Shown in pieces: positions 25,641 through 34,714 of a stretch of 64,000 nucleotides of DNA (the first letter of the stretch is position 1; the number at the start of each line of letters is the position of its first letter). Source of the DNA: Pirellulaceae bacterium (GTDB lineage: Bacteria; Planctomycetota; Planctomycetia; Pirellulales; Pirellulaceae). A model generated the notes under the pieces. The model did no database searches. It was not told where the DNA came from and worked only from the letters and a program-made list of their open reading frames with translations. The stretch spans positions 248,001-312,000 of the forward strand of contig JAQWSU010000030.1 of NCBI GenBank assembly GCA_029243025.1, given 5' to 3'. Made by a program: the position numbers and the translations under genes.

Positions 25641-25986
25641 GGATGATCGAAAAACGAGAGTTGTCGAGGAATGGAAACGTGCAGCATAATTGCCGTTGCG
25701 ATGAGTTGTAAAGTAGCAACATGTCCTGAAAGAGCGATCAAGTTTGCTTCCGTGGATCGTTGTCCGGCATCAGTCCAAGTGACGGAGTCGATTTGTGAAG
25801 CCACGTATTGGTTTTTACAACGGTTGGCCGGTCTGACGTTGGGGGTGCGTGGACTGGCAAAATCGTGATAATCTATGACCGATTCCGATGATAGGGTCGG
25901 GAATGATCGGCTTTTGTGGCTCTCGCTTCATTTTGAGTCGATCTGTGAGTACATACATCTGGTCACTAGGCTTGAGAGAGCAACGG
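25641..25986. other. Divergent intergenic region
   Basis: About 345 bases between the minus-strand epimerase and the plus-strand GNAT-like gene. Frames here have no recognisable content. The in-frame extension of the downstream gene from 25888 is unlikely to be translated. No clear promoter hexamers or hairpin were seen. Confidence 0.45.
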
Positions 25987-27138
25987 ATGCCAAATATCGA
26001 GATTGTTCCAGTTACGACAGGACGTCAACGAAAGCAATTTCTGTCGCTACCGTGGAAACTTTATGCGGACGATCCGCATTGGATTCCGCCTCTGAGGCAA
26101 AACCAGAAGGAATTGGTGGGTTTCAGCCGCCACCCCTTTTACAGCTATGCGCGGTCGCAAGCGTTTCTTGCTTATCGAGATGGGGAGCCCTGTGGCCGAG
26201 TGTTGGTAATCATCAATCCGGCTCATAACGAACGGTATGATGAGCAGCTTGGTTTCTTCGGGTTTTTCGAGTCGATCGACGAACAAGATGTGGCAAATGG
26301 TCTGTTCGATGCGGCGAAAGCATGGCTTGCCGAACAAGATATTCACACATTACGGGGTCCTTGTAATCCATCGCTCAACTACGAAGTGGGTTCGTTGATT
26401 GATGGATTTGACAGTTCTCCCCGGTTTATGATGACCTACAACCCTGCCTATCATGCTCGACTCTACGAAAACTGGGGCCTTGGCAAAGTGCAGGATTTGT
26501 ATGCTTTCTGGGGTCATGTCGATATGTTGGAATCCCTCGACGAGAAGCTCGCTTTTATCGTCCAGGAGGCCACTCGTCGATTCGACATCAAGCTGCGAAG
26601 AATGGACACCAAGAGGTTTGACGAGGACGTGCGGATGTTTCTCGATATCTACAACAAGTCGTTGGGTGGAACCTGGGGGTTTGTGCCCATGTCGAGTGGC
26701 GAGGTCGATCATTTGGCCAAGTCGCTCAAGATGTTGATCGCGCCTGAGATGACAAGTGTCGCTGAGATCGATGGTAAGCCGGTCGGTGCCGTGTTCGCGT
26801 TACTTGATTATAACTCGCGCATTCGGGAAATGAACGGACGGTTGTTTCCATTCGGTTTTCTGAAGCTTTTGGTGAACAAAAAATCCATTAAGAGTATTCG
26901 TCTGATCAGCGCAAACGTCTTGCCCGAATTTCAACGTTGGGGCGTTGGTTTATTGTTGGTTTCGCGACTGGTGCCAGACGTGATGAGTTGGGGAGTCCAG
27001 GATTGCGAGTTTTCCTGGGTGCTCGAATCGAATCACTTGTCGCGCGCTACGCTCGAGAGAGGTGGCGCCAAGCTTTTGAAGACCTATCGTATTTATGAGT
27101 ATCCGGCTCCTTCTGCTCCCGAGGTGGGGTCAAGTTGA
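25987..27138 (+). CDS. GNAT-like acyltransferase, YghO type
   Basis: 383 residues from the ATG at 25987, which gives the family-like beginning MPNIEIVPV. The N-terminal part has RQRKQFLSLPWKLYADDPHW and PPLRQNQKELV, and the middle has LRGPCNPSLNYEVGSLIDGF. The C-terminal part has the acetyl-CoA-type fold with LPEFQRWGVGLLLVSRLV and ESNHLSRATLERGGAKLLKT. Proteins of this type are annotated only as N-acetyltransferase-like; some neighbour lipid genes. A cardiolipin synthase follows 27 bases downstream on the same strand, so both may serve membrane lipids. The substrate is unknown. Confidence 0.75.
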   Translation: MPNIEIVPVTTGRQRKQFLSLPWKLYADDPHWIPPLRQNQKELVGFSRHPFYSYARSQAFLAYRDGEPCGRVLVIINPAHNERYDEQLGFFGFFESIDEQDVANGLFDAAKAWLAEQDIHTLRGPCNPSLNYEVGSLIDGFDSSPRFMMTYNPAYHARLYENWGLGKVQDLYAFWGHVDMLESLDEKLAFIVQEATRRFDIKLRRMDTKRFDEDVRMFLDIYNKSLGGTWGFVPMSSGEVDHLAKSLKMLIAPEMTSVAEIDGKPVGAVFALLDYNSRIREMNGRLFPFGFLKLLVNKKSIKSIRLISANVLPEFQRWGVGLLLVSRLVPDVMSWGVQDCEFSWVLESNHLSRATLERGGAKLLKTYRIYEYPAPSAPEVGSS

Positions 27139-27165
27139 GAGTAGATTGAGGCAAGCGAAAACGAA

Positions 27166-28647
27166 ATGATTCGTCGTATCTTTACCGCCTGGATGACCGA
27201 GGAAACGTTGGTCGAGGGCGATTATCAGGTGATACTGGTCAGTGTCATCACGCTGGTTGTGATCTTTGAAATCTTGGGCTTGATCTCGGCCTATAATGCG
27301 CTGATGAGTACGCGCACGTCGCAGGGAACAATCGCCTGGATGCTCGCATTGATCACCTGGCCTGTCTTCGCCGTTCCGTTGTACTGGATTTTTGGCCGCA
27401 GTAAATTCCAAGGAAATGTGAATGCGCGTCGTATTCGAGATGTTCGCGTCACAGAGATCGAAAAGGATCTGAGCGAACAGGTCGCGAACTATCGTGTCAA
27501 TCTGGGATCTGTGATTGGGGAAGCTCGCGCGCTCGAGCGGTTGGCTGATTTGCCATTTCTAAGCGGAAACGATGTTGAGTTGTTGATAAATGGCCGCGAA
27601 ACTTTCGACGCTATCTTTGCTGCGATCGATGAAGCCGAAGAGTATGTGGTCTGTGAGTTTTTTATCGTGCATGATGACGAGTTAGGCAGGCAGTTGAAGG
27701 ATCGCTTGATTCGCAAAGCGAAGCAAGGGTGCAATACCTACTTGCTGTTTGACGAAGTCGGATCTCAGGGCATGACGAAGACCTACTTGCGAGATTTAGC
27801 CGAAGGCGGGGTGCATGTTAGTCGCATGAACACAAGCCAAGGGCGACACAATCGATTTCAAGTTAATTTCCGTAACCATCGGAAAATTGTCGTTGTTGAC
27901 GGCCGAGTCGCATTTGTCGGAGGGCACAATGTGGGCGATGAATACGTCGGCAAGCATGATCGCCTGACGCCCTGGCGAGATACGCATCTGAAGATCGAAG
28001 GTCCGTCGGTGTTGGGTATTCAACTTGCCTTTGTGGGGGATTGGCATTGGGCAACCAAGTCTTTCCCGAAGCTCTCATGGAAAACCCACGTCAGCAAATC
28101 TGCTGACAAGACTGTGTTTGTCTTGCCCAGCGGGCCCGCAGATGATGACGAAACCTGTGGCCTGTTCTTTATGCATGCGATCAACAGTGCGCAAAGACGG
28201 ATCTGGATCGCCAGTCCTTATTTCGTCCCCGACGAAGGGATCATTGACGCGTTGAAATTAGCCGCCATGCGTGGGGTCGACGTGCGGATCTTGATTCCCG
28301 GTTTGGCGGACAAATGGTTTATCAAAATGGCCGCCCTGTCATACGTCGATGAAGTGGTTGCTGCGGGCGTCAGGATGTATGAGTTCGCGCCGGGATTCCT
28401 GCACCAGAAAGTTCTCTTGATTGACGATTCGGTTTCGACGATTGGCACTGCAAACTTTGATAACCGATCTTTTCGATTGAACTTCGAGATCTCAGTTTTG
28501 GTAATCGATCGTGGCTTTGCAAAGCTGGTCGAAGCCATGTTGGAACACGACTTGTCAACGTCGACTCTGTTGGAAAACGTCGACCGACTTTCGCCTGCGG
28601 AAGTGGTGGGTAGTCGTGTTGCTCGACTTTGCTCACCCGTTCTCTAA
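27166..28647 (+). CDS. cls: Cardiolipin synthase
   Basis: 493 residues of the phospholipase D superfamily. Two membrane helices (about 22-45 and 58-75) precede two HKD motifs: H238-x-K240-x4-D245 in NHRKIVVVDG and H413-x-K415-x4-D420 in LHQKVLLIDD. Each is followed by the usual GSxN-like region (GGHNVGDEY and GTANFDNRSF). It condenses two phosphatidylglycerols to cardiolipin at the inner membrane. Length matches bacterial ClsA/B enzymes. The gene follows the GNAT-like gene by 27 bases. Its TAA stop overlaps the stop of the convergent propeller gene by three bases. Confidence 0.9.
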   Translation: MIRRIFTAWMTEETLVEGDYQVILVSVITLVVIFEILGLISAYNALMSTRTSQGTIAWMLALITWPVFAVPLYWIFGRSKFQGNVNARRIRDVRVTEIEKDLSEQVANYRVNLGSVIGEARALERLADLPFLSGNDVELLINGRETFDAIFAAIDEAEEYVVCEFFIVHDDELGRQLKDRLIRKAKQGCNTYLLFDEVGSQGMTKTYLRDLAEGGVHVSRMNTSQGRHNRFQVNFRNHRKIVVVDGRVAFVGGHNVGDEYVGKHDRLTPWRDTHLKIEGPSVLGIQLAFVGDWHWATKSFPKLSWKTHVSKSADKTVFVLPSGPADDDETCGLFFMHAINSAQRRIWIASPYFVPDEGIIDALKLAAMRGVDVRILIPGLADKWFIKMAALSYVDEVVAAGVRMYEFAPGFLHQKVLLIDDSVSTIGTANFDNRSFRLNFEISVLVIDRGFAKLVEAMLEHDLSTSTLLENVDRLSPAEVVGSRVARLCSPVL

Positions 28648-29927
28648 CGTTGCGGTTGAGGCTTAATGCTGTAGAGATGCTTTGTTGTCCGCACAATGAG
28701 CTGGTTTCCGCTCACTGCCGCTGAAGCCTGGCAGCCGTGATCCAGCTCGTTTTTTTTCAGCAGTTCAAATTCTGGTCCGGCCTTGAAGACGTGGCAGACG
28801 CCGTCCAGATCGAAAGCGTAGATGCGATTACCACTCGAGATGGGTGATGCGCGGAAATTGCCGCCAAGCCGCTTGCGCCAAACGAAATCGCCTGTCTTGC
28901 AATCGACGCATGACGCGACTCCATCGTCGCTGATCATGTAGAGGAGATCGCCAATCACTAGCGGCGAAGGACGCTTTGACGCGCCTTTTGATTGCGACCA
29001 GGCCACATGCGACTCTGTTACATTGCCGCGACCGCCAGGCCGAATCGCAAGTAACGAAGACTTGGTCTTGCCGATCGCATCGCCGATCGTGATGTAAAGC
29101 AAGCCGTCGGCAAACAGCGGACGGGTCGCTGCGTTCATTCCGCCATGACGCACACGCCAATATTCCTCTCCCGTCTGCGGGTTGTAAGAAATGGTTTCAG
29201 CCGCGCTGGGACTGATTAACTCCGATCGACCCGCATGCTTGATCACGGTGCACGTGCAATACGCTTTGCGGAAATCTCCGTTTTCCGACCGGTAGTCGAT
29301 GTTGCGATTTTTTCGCCATGCAGTTCTACCGTCATCTTTGTGGAAGGCAACGATGAATTGTCGGTCAAAGCCATCGTAGGGCACGATCAGATGGTCGCCA
29401 GAAATCACTGGTGAAGCACCAGGCCCTCGCCAGTGATCGCATTCAAGGTCGCGGCGCTGCCAAAGCACATCCCCTGATTGCGTGTCTAAACATGCGGTCC
29501 CGTAGCTTCCGAAATGAACGTATACACGCCCAGCCTCGATCGCTGGAGTCGGTGACGCGTAGCTGTTTGTCGGGTGGCAAAAGCGGGGTGCTTCATTGGT
29601 GAATAACAAGATGTTGTGGATGATCTCACCAGTGCGTTTGTCGACGCAGATCGCTGACATCTCTTTGCCGTCCTCGGACGCAGTCGTGACCCAGATCTGG
29701 TTGTCCCAAATAACCGGTGATGACCAACCTTTGCCTGGAATGGCTGTTTTCCATTCCACATGGTTCGATTCGTCCCAACGTGTCGCAACCGTATTCTCGG
29801 CGGCTTGCCCATTCCCGTGACTTCCCCGAAACTCGGTCCAGTTTTGCTCTGTGCCCAGACTCGTTGTCGGGAGTAAAAATGCAGCCAGAAGTACAAGCTG
29901 GGTTGGAAAGCTGATGGAATTTTGCAT
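28644..29927 (-). CDS. Exported PQQ-like beta-propeller protein
   Basis: 427 residues from the ATG at 29927, which starts a signal peptide (MQNSISFPTQLVLLAAFLLP). Repeated blades carry the PQQ-propeller signature: WTEFRGSHGNGQ near the start, IVVPYDGF-like segments, LYITIGDAIG, CVDCKTGDFVWRKRLGGNFR and IYAFDLDGVCHVF. Planctomycetes have many such periplasmic proteins, most without proven dehydrogenase activity or PQQ ligands, and this one lacks an extra catalytic domain. An ATG at 29963 is an alternative start. The 3' end overlaps cls by three bases in convergent orientation. Confidence 0.83.
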   Translation of the reverse strand: MQNSISFPTQLVLLAAFLLPTTSLGTEQNWTEFRGSHGNGQAAENTVATRWDESNHVEWKTAIPGKGWSSPVIWDNQIWVTTASEDGKEMSAICVDKRTGEIIHNILLFTNEAPRFCHPTNSYASPTPAIEAGRVYVHFGSYGTACLDTQSGDVLWQRRDLECDHWRGPGASPVISGDHLIVPYDGFDRQFIVAFHKDDGRTAWRKNRNIDYRSENGDFRKAYCTCTVIKHAGRSELISPSAAETISYNPQTGEEYWRVRHGGMNAATRPLFADGLLYITIGDAIGKTKSSLLAIRPGGRGNVTESHVAWSQSKGASKRPSPLVIGDLLYMISDDGVASCVDCKTGDFVWRKRLGGNFRASPISSGNRIYAFDLDGVCHVFKAGPEFELLKKNELDHGCQASAAVSGNQLIVRTTKHLYSIKPQPQR

Positions 29928-30529
29928 GATGGATGTCTCTTGGGAGAGCCGAAACGGATTCATTCGTCGGGAGCCGGTAATTGTCTCGCCGGCGGTTGCC
30001 AGCTTATCTTTCAATATAACAATTTCTAGGTTGTCGTACTTGATTCGCGGAAATCCAGGGGGGCGGTCTCAAAATCAACGTTCCCTCAAGCTTTTCCTCG
30101 ATAAGCTGAAACAAACAATTTACTTGCTGACCTACGCTTGGATCCTGCCGGTCCGTGCTGCAACCATGGCTTGTGAGAAGTCCTGCGGCGAAGCCGTCGA
30201 GTCGCCTGTCGGGCGGTTGGGATAACCCCGCTTTGTTCTGCCAGGTGGGTTTGTTTCAGGGTGAAGCCGGTTGCCATGGGGAGTAGCGGAGCAAGCATCT
30301 CGCGACGTCGAAAAATCGACCCTGTCGATAGTTTTTTAGGTCGCCGCAGCTCTTTGTGGCGATCGGTGAGAATGAATTGACTCTCCACTTCGTGAGGAGA
30401 GATCTAAACTGCAGCTTGTTTGAGCCGATGATAAGATTTGGATGAGTTGACCGAAAAGGATACACTGCATGAGGGCTTCACCCATTCTTTCGGTTCTGGT
30501 AGAAGATAGAGCAAGAGGATACATCGCGC
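29928..30529. other. Intergenic region with two small hairpins
   Basis: About 600 bases with no supported gene. ATCGAC and GTCGAT pair around a three-base loop near 30311-30325 and are followed by T residues on the + strand. CTCTCC pairs with GGAGAG near 30382-30402. Short frames on both strands look random. The region may be decayed together with the adjoining pseudogene. Confidence 0.4.
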
Positions 30530-30834
30530 AGTGGCGATCCTGATCGCAGTCGGATTCGGCGTCCCGATCATTTGATGGTGCAGCGTTGGCAGGAAACGGG
30601 CATTGTTCCAGTTGCTCAGGCTTCCAATGCAGAATTCTTTCGACGCGTGAGTCTTGATTTGAACGGCCTGATTTCTCGCGTCGCCGAGGTTCGCGGATTT
30701 CTCAAGGATGAGTCTGGAGCAAACGAGTCGTAATGATTGAACAGTTGATTTGTTCGCCTCGTTTTTCCACGCATTTGGCGGCCACATGGCGGGCGATTAT
30801 TCGGTCTGCCGATTTCAATCCGCCGCAGTTGTAA
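30530..30834 (+). pseudogene. Decayed DUF1549 (planctomycete cytochrome-associated) gene fragment
   Basis: Translated in one frame, the segment up to 30730 reads HLMVQRWQETGIVPV then ASNAEFFRRVSLDLNGL and VAEVRGFLKD, which matches the N-terminal signature of DUF1549 proteins. The frame then hits TAA at 30731. Shifting one base restores homology from 30733: MIEQLICSPRF and ATWRAIIRSADFNP, the next part of the DUF1549 signature, before TAA at 30832. DUF1549/DUF1553 proteins are normally about 700-1100 residues with a cytochrome-like N-terminus; both ends are missing here. This is a frameshifted, truncated relic. Confidence 0.75.
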
Positions 30835-31109
30835 CGAGCGACGGGACGGGTTACGCGGAAGATGTTCCCATCGCCATATCGATTCGAATTTCTTGGGGCC
30901 GCTCTGAGAATCAACGTTTCGGGACTCAGGTGATGGGAGCCTTGATGCGTCAGAATTTTCCCGGTCCAACTTGGTTCGTCCAGATGGACACGAACCGAAA
31001 CCAAAAGGTCAGCCCCCAAGAGTTCTTGGGGCAAGCCAAGCTGTTCCAAAAGCTCGATCGAAATGGCGATGGATTTATCGAAGCGAGCGAAGCACAGCTG
31101 CTGGATTAA
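30786..31109 (+). CDS. Small EF-hand protein or fragment
   Basis: Up to 107 residues, start uncertain. The last 45 residues contain two EF-hand loops: DTNRNQKVSPQEF and DRNGDGFIEASEA, each with acidic or polar ligands at positions 1, 3, 5 and 12, so calcium binding is plausible. The upstream part overlaps the DUF1549 relic in another frame and looks unlike any fold. There is no signal peptide. It may be the surviving 3' end of a larger exported protein, since EF-hand tails are common in planctomycete secreted enzymes. It ends 3 bases before the stop of the convergent gene. Confidence 0.4.
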   Translation: MAGDYSVCRFQSAAVVTSDGTGYAEDVPIAISIRISWGRSENQRFGTQVMGALMRQNFPGPTWFVQMDTNRNQKVSPQEFLGQAKLFQKLDRNGDGFIEASEAQLLD

Positions 31110-31112
31110 CGG

Positions 31113-31547
31113 TTAACGTTGCCGACCGCCGAGATTGCTATTCGGGAAATAACGCGAATGCCCCATGAAGCTCGCGGCTTGTCGGCGAATGCCTGACCCG
31201 CTTGGTCGCATTTGTAACTGGGGTGTCTGCTGCTGGGCGGCTTGGTTAGCGTTGTTGTCGATTTCGCGTTGGAGTTCCACTCTATCGCGCGACAACGCGT
31301 CCCGTTGGTACTGCAACTCACGGGTGGCATCGTTCGCGAATTGCAAAGTTCGCTCTCTGGGACGGTAGAAACCGTAGAGGCTGTTGAGACCCCCGTTGTC
31401 ACCACGAAAAAGCGTCACGTAGGGACTGATGGGTGGTCGTCGGGTGCGAATTGGCGCGCGTTGATTGGTTGCTCGCTGAGCCATGGCATCCTGTGTTGCC
31501 AGGGTTGCGATAGCACTGATGGCAATGATAACGGTCAGACGAATCAT
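31113..31547 (-). CDS. Small secreted protein of unknown function
   Basis: 144 residues with a clear signal peptide (MIRLTVIIAISAIATLATQ then DAMAQ). After it comes an Arg- and Pro-rich stretch (APIRTRRPPISPYVTLFRG), a short central motif (SLYGFYRPRERTLQF), a coiled-coil segment (TRELQYQRDALSRDRVELQR) and a Gln-rich tail. I do not recognise the family, but similar small secreted proteins with a YxxxRP-type centre occur in planctomycetes. It is convergent with the EF-hand frame and about 600 bases from the exopolysaccharide locus. Confidence 0.7.
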   Translation of the reverse strand: MIRLTVIIAISAIATLATQDAMAQRATNQRAPIRTRRPPISPYVTLFRGDNGGLNSLYGFYRPRERTLQFANDATRELQYQRDALSRDRVELQREIDNNANQAAQQQTPQLQMRPSGSGIRRQAASFMGHSRYFPNSNLGGRQR

Positions 31548-32147
31548 GGTATTGCTCCAGCGATCTATTCGAATTGCCGAGCCCTGTTGCGACTCGTCTT
31601 TTCTATTTTAACCTTATCGAGCGACAAAGCTCAAGAAAGGTCTTGGTGGCATCGAAGATCCGATGGTTACGTTTATATCGGCTGAAACAGGCCGGAAGCA
31701 TTTCGAAACATTTAAGCTTTCCACTTGATCGCAATCTGATCGCGTTAAGATGTTTCGCGTTGTGAAAATACGGGGTTGATGGAGGGTTTGCAGGCCTTGT
31801 CTTCCTTTCTCAATCTGAGGGTCAATGGGAGTCGATTACACACATGACGCCGAAGATGATGGTTAGACACCATGCGCTCCTAAGGATCAATTGGAAGCTA
31901 ACGGTCTTCGCATGTTTTCCAGTCAAGATAGCTGGCAAAAGCAAGGGTGCTTTGACGAGCGGGAGACACGGGCAACGGTGGTCCGTTTCTCTTTCATGTT
32001 GGCTGGTAGTCATCCGTTGAGTGCGAGATGGCACGTGTCAGGCTGGTTTTGCCCATCGCGGGTTGGCTAGATGTCACGAACAGGGCGGGAATCGTTCACG
32101 CGGAGACGTGAAGAATTAACGGAACTCAGTCCACGGATTGGATAACG
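31548..32147. other. Upstream region of the exopolysaccharide locus
   Basis: About 600 bases without a supported gene; frames on both strands lack content. It contains an inverted repeat at 32095-32112 and probably the promoter of the exporter gene. No clear hexamers could be picked out. Confidence 0.45.
32095..32112. promoter_or_regulatory. Inverted repeat ahead of the exopolysaccharide exporter gene
   Basis: TTCACG and CGTGAA flank a six-base spacer (CGGAGA), 35 bases before the ATG at 32148. This could be an operator or an mRNA leader hairpin. There is no T-run, so it is not a terminator. Confidence 0.35.
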
Positions 32148-33230
32148 ATGATCGGAATTCACGGACGAATTCAACGCTGGCACGGCCTGTGTCTTTTGCT
32201 GTTGCTCTTACCTGCAGTGGGTTGCCATTCGGCGGCCCGGCATCCAAAAAACCCGGCATTTGGTGTAGACCGGCTCCCGCCGGTCTACGAGACGATGCCT
32301 CGCGAACTGTCAAAGGTCGCGTTGCCAGAATACGTCATTGAGCCGCCTGACATTTTGATGATCGAAGGCATTCATATTGTGCCCAAGGCGCCTTACCGTC
32401 TGCGAACATTGGATGTTCTTTCGATTCAGGTGAGTGGAGCGCTTCCCGAGGCTCAGATATCCGGAATGTATCCCGTTGAGCCTGGTGGATCGCTCAATCT
32501 TGGAGCGGACTACGGAACGGTACAAGTTGCCGGGATGACGGTTGAGGAAGCACAAGAAGCCATCTATGAGCACTTGGGAAAATATCTAACTTCCCCCGGA
32601 GTTTCGGTTGCACTTGCTCAAATGGCCGCTTCCCAGCAGATCCTAGGTGACTTCTTGGTCCAACCCGACGGCCAAATCACGCTCGGCGGGTATGGCAACG
32701 TCTCGATTGTCGGAACGACATTGGCCCAAGCGAAAGAGGCGATTGAAACGCATCTGAAAAACTATTTGGATGAGCCAGAAGTTGCCGTCAGTGTTCAGGC
32801 GTTCAACAGCAAGGTCTATTACATAGTGATGCAAGGTGCTGGGCTCGGTGATGGAATCTTCAAATATCCGATTACCGGTAATGAAACGGTACTAGACGCG
32901 ATTTCAAACGTCCAAGGCCTGGAACAAGTTTCGTCCAAAAAGATTTGGGTTGCGAGGCCGACGAATGATCCGTGCCAAGTTCAGATTCTTCCGGTCGACT
33001 ATTTCGCGGTAACCGAACGGGCTTCACCTCACACCAACTACCAAATCATGCCTGGTGACCGTGTCTTTATCGCGGAAGACAAACTCATCGCTTGGGACAC
33101 CCAGATTGCGAAGGTTACGGCTCCCTTGGAGCGAATTATGGGCTTCACATTGCTAGGTGTCGGTGTGGGGACTCGGCTTTCCGGCAGGGTGCTGACGGGT
33201 GGGGGTAACAGAAACAACGCTGGAATCTAG
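32148..33230 (+). CDS. Polysaccharide export outer-membrane protein, Wza-like
   Basis: 360 residues. The N-terminus has a hydrophobic segment ending in LLPAVGCHS, a lipoprotein-like cleavage site. The Poly_export domain follows (about 60-200: YRLRTLDVLSIQVSGALPEA, EPGGSLNLGADYGTVQVAGM), with SLBB-type segments after it (VQPDGQITLGGYGNVSIVGT and the part around YPITGNETVLDAISNVQGL). Wza-like proteins form the outer-membrane exit channel for polysaccharide. The C-terminus contains a weak hydrophobic stretch. It opens the exopolysaccharide/exosortase locus, whose tyrosine kinase partner lies at 36763. Confidence 0.88.
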   Translation: MIGIHGRIQRWHGLCLLLLLLPAVGCHSAARHPKNPAFGVDRLPPVYETMPRELSKVALPEYVIEPPDILMIEGIHIVPKAPYRLRTLDVLSIQVSGALPEAQISGMYPVEPGGSLNLGADYGTVQVAGMTVEEAQEAIYEHLGKYLTSPGVSVALAQMAASQQILGDFLVQPDGQITLGGYGNVSIVGTTLAQAKEAIETHLKNYLDEPEVAVSVQAFNSKVYYIVMQGAGLGDGIFKYPITGNETVLDAISNVQGLEQVSSKKIWVARPTNDPCQVQILPVDYFAVTERASPHTNYQIMPGDRVFIAEDKLIAWDTQIAKVTAPLERIMGFTLLGVGVGTRLSGRVLTGGGNRNNAGI

Positions 33231-33313
33231 TCATTTCAAAACTGGTTTACGCTCGGAAACCTAGACTCGTTAAATCGACGAAGGAAACGTCGCAAATTAT
33301 TGCAAGGCGCAAA

Positions 33314-34714
33314 GTGAATACCATGCGAGTAATGCGAAAAAGAAACTCTCAGTCCTGGATGGCGTGTCTGGTTTTGGTGACGGCCGCTCTTACTACGAGT
33401 GGGTGTGCCAGCCTCTACCATCTAACACACTATAACGCGATTAACGAGGCAATTACTGAGCAGCACCGCTCTTATTATCACAGTCCTCACACTGGTCGAA
33501 TTATTCCAAAAGAACATGGCCAATATTGTACTGTCGAACCGGCCTGTTTTGGCTTCGAGCCAACTTGTTGGCAGAGCTGGCCGACTGACTGCCCAAATTG
33601 TCCGCCACCTGATCGCTTGCTTGCCGAGGAAGAGATCACCGCACATCCCAGCGTGGTGGAAACACCGGATGCGGACAGGGGCAAAGGTGATCTCAATTCG
33701 TTGCCTGACGCGGTAAATCCACAAGATACGACGATTTTTCCCGAGCTGGCGAAGCCCGCCGATGCTGCCAAGCCCGCCGATGCTGCCAAGCCCGCCGATG
33801 CTGCGAAGCCCGCCGATGCTGCGAAGCCCGCCGATGCTGCGAAGCCCGGAGACCTCTTCGGACCTCCATCGAAGGAGAATCCGCTCGAGCAGCTTCTGAA
33901 AGAGCCTCTACCGCCAGCCGGCGACGAGGATCCGATAATTCCACAAGGATCGCAGCATTCCCCTGAATCGTTAGATGTATTTGGTGTGAAAGTCGACGGT
34001 CCGGTTGCTCCCGAACCGTTGGCAATCTCTTTGGATGCTGAGAAAATGTCGCATCAGGCGGAAGGCACGATCAGCAAGCAAGAATCGGTCGCTTCACTCA
34101 TGGACGATACGTCTTTGCTGAACTTTGAAGCCGTTTCGGCGGTTGAAATATGGGAAAGCCAGGTCACGCGTCGTCCGGTCGGTCAGCGGATGGAGATCGT
34201 AGAACCTGCCATGATTCAACCTCTGAGCGAAACGTTGTTAGGCGACCAGGCTATCAGCTTTGCCGGTGCCGGACAGACGTCGATTATCAGTCGAGAGTCG
34301 ACACCGATCGTACATTCGGCAAAGGCAGCGAAACGCCATGCGGAATCCAAGGTGAACTCTTCACAACCGATGATTCAATTCGCCAATGAGACGATTGGAC
34401 ACGCGGTGATTCCAGCAGGGAGATCAGCAAAACCAAAGGTCACGTTGTCGACTCAGCCGAAGAGTTCGAAAGGCGGTGTGAAGGTGGCAGTCAAAAAGCC
34501 TGCTCTCCAGGTGAGTTCGACCGATGATGCCGTGCCAACATTCAAGATCCTGCCGGCTACCTCGAAGACTCATAACGCGCCAGTTTACCGGCTTTCGGAG
34601 CCGGCCGGATCGCCGCTCCGCATGATCCGCTTTATCTCTCGGGAGGAGGAAGCAGCTCTTCCGCCGACCAATACGGCTGATCGTACACCCAACTCGTCGC
34701 TCAAATTTCGCTAG
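33314..34714 (+). CDS. Lipoprotein with a KPADAA repeat, function unknown
   Basis: 466 residues. The N-terminus is lipoprotein-like (MACLVLVTAALTTSGCASLY, cysteine after SG). A Cys- and Trp-rich segment follows (FGFEPTCWQSWPTDCPNCPP). At residues 146-180 there are five tandem copies of AKPADA plus a partial one. The rest is Ser-, Pro- and Lys-rich and probably disordered. No known domain was recognised. GTG at 33314 has AAGG upstream; ATGs at 33323 and 33332 are alternatives. The position between the exporter and exosortase suggests an envelope role. Its TAG stop and the stop of the convergent NusG-like gene share the palindrome CTAG. Confidence 0.7.
   Translation: MNTMRVMRKRNSQSWMACLVLVTAALTTSGCASLYHLTHYNAINEAITEQHRSYYHSPHTGRIIPKEHGQYCTVEPACFGFEPTCWQSWPTDCPNCPPPDRLLAEEEITAHPSVVETPDADRGKGDLNSLPDAVNPQDTTIFPELAKPADAAKPADAAKPADAAKPADAAKPADAAKPGDLFGPPSKENPLEQLLKEPLPPAGDEDPIIPQGSQHSPESLDVFGVKVDGPVAPEPLAISLDAEKMSHQAEGTISKQESVASLMDDTSLLNFEAVSAVEIWESQVTRRPVGQRMEIVEPAMIQPLSETLLGDQAISFAGAGQTSIISRESTPIVHSAKAAKRHAESKVNSSQPMIQFANETIGHAVIPAGRSAKPKVTLSTQPKSSKGGVKVAVKKPALQVSSTDDAVPTFKILPATSKTHNAPVYRLSEPAGSPLRMIRFISREEEAALPPTNTADRTPNSSLKFR
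33749..33850 (+). repeat. 18-base coding tandem repeat (AKPADA units)
   Basis: Five full 18-base copies of GCGAAGCCCGCCGATGCT or its GCC-starting variant, followed by a partial copy, within the lipoprotein gene. Copies differ only in the third base of the alanine codon, so expansion is recent or recently homogenised. The length is a multiple of three, so slippage would change protein length without breaking the frame. Confidence 0.9.

Noticed and set aside
25671-25868. Short frame in the gap before the GNAT-like gene
   Set aside because: No motif, no ribosome binding site, and unlike neighbouring codon use.
30086-30388. 100-residue minus-strand frame in the intergenic region
   Set aside because: Basic and without a fold; a superficial RREML motif is not enough to claim a sulfatase-like start.
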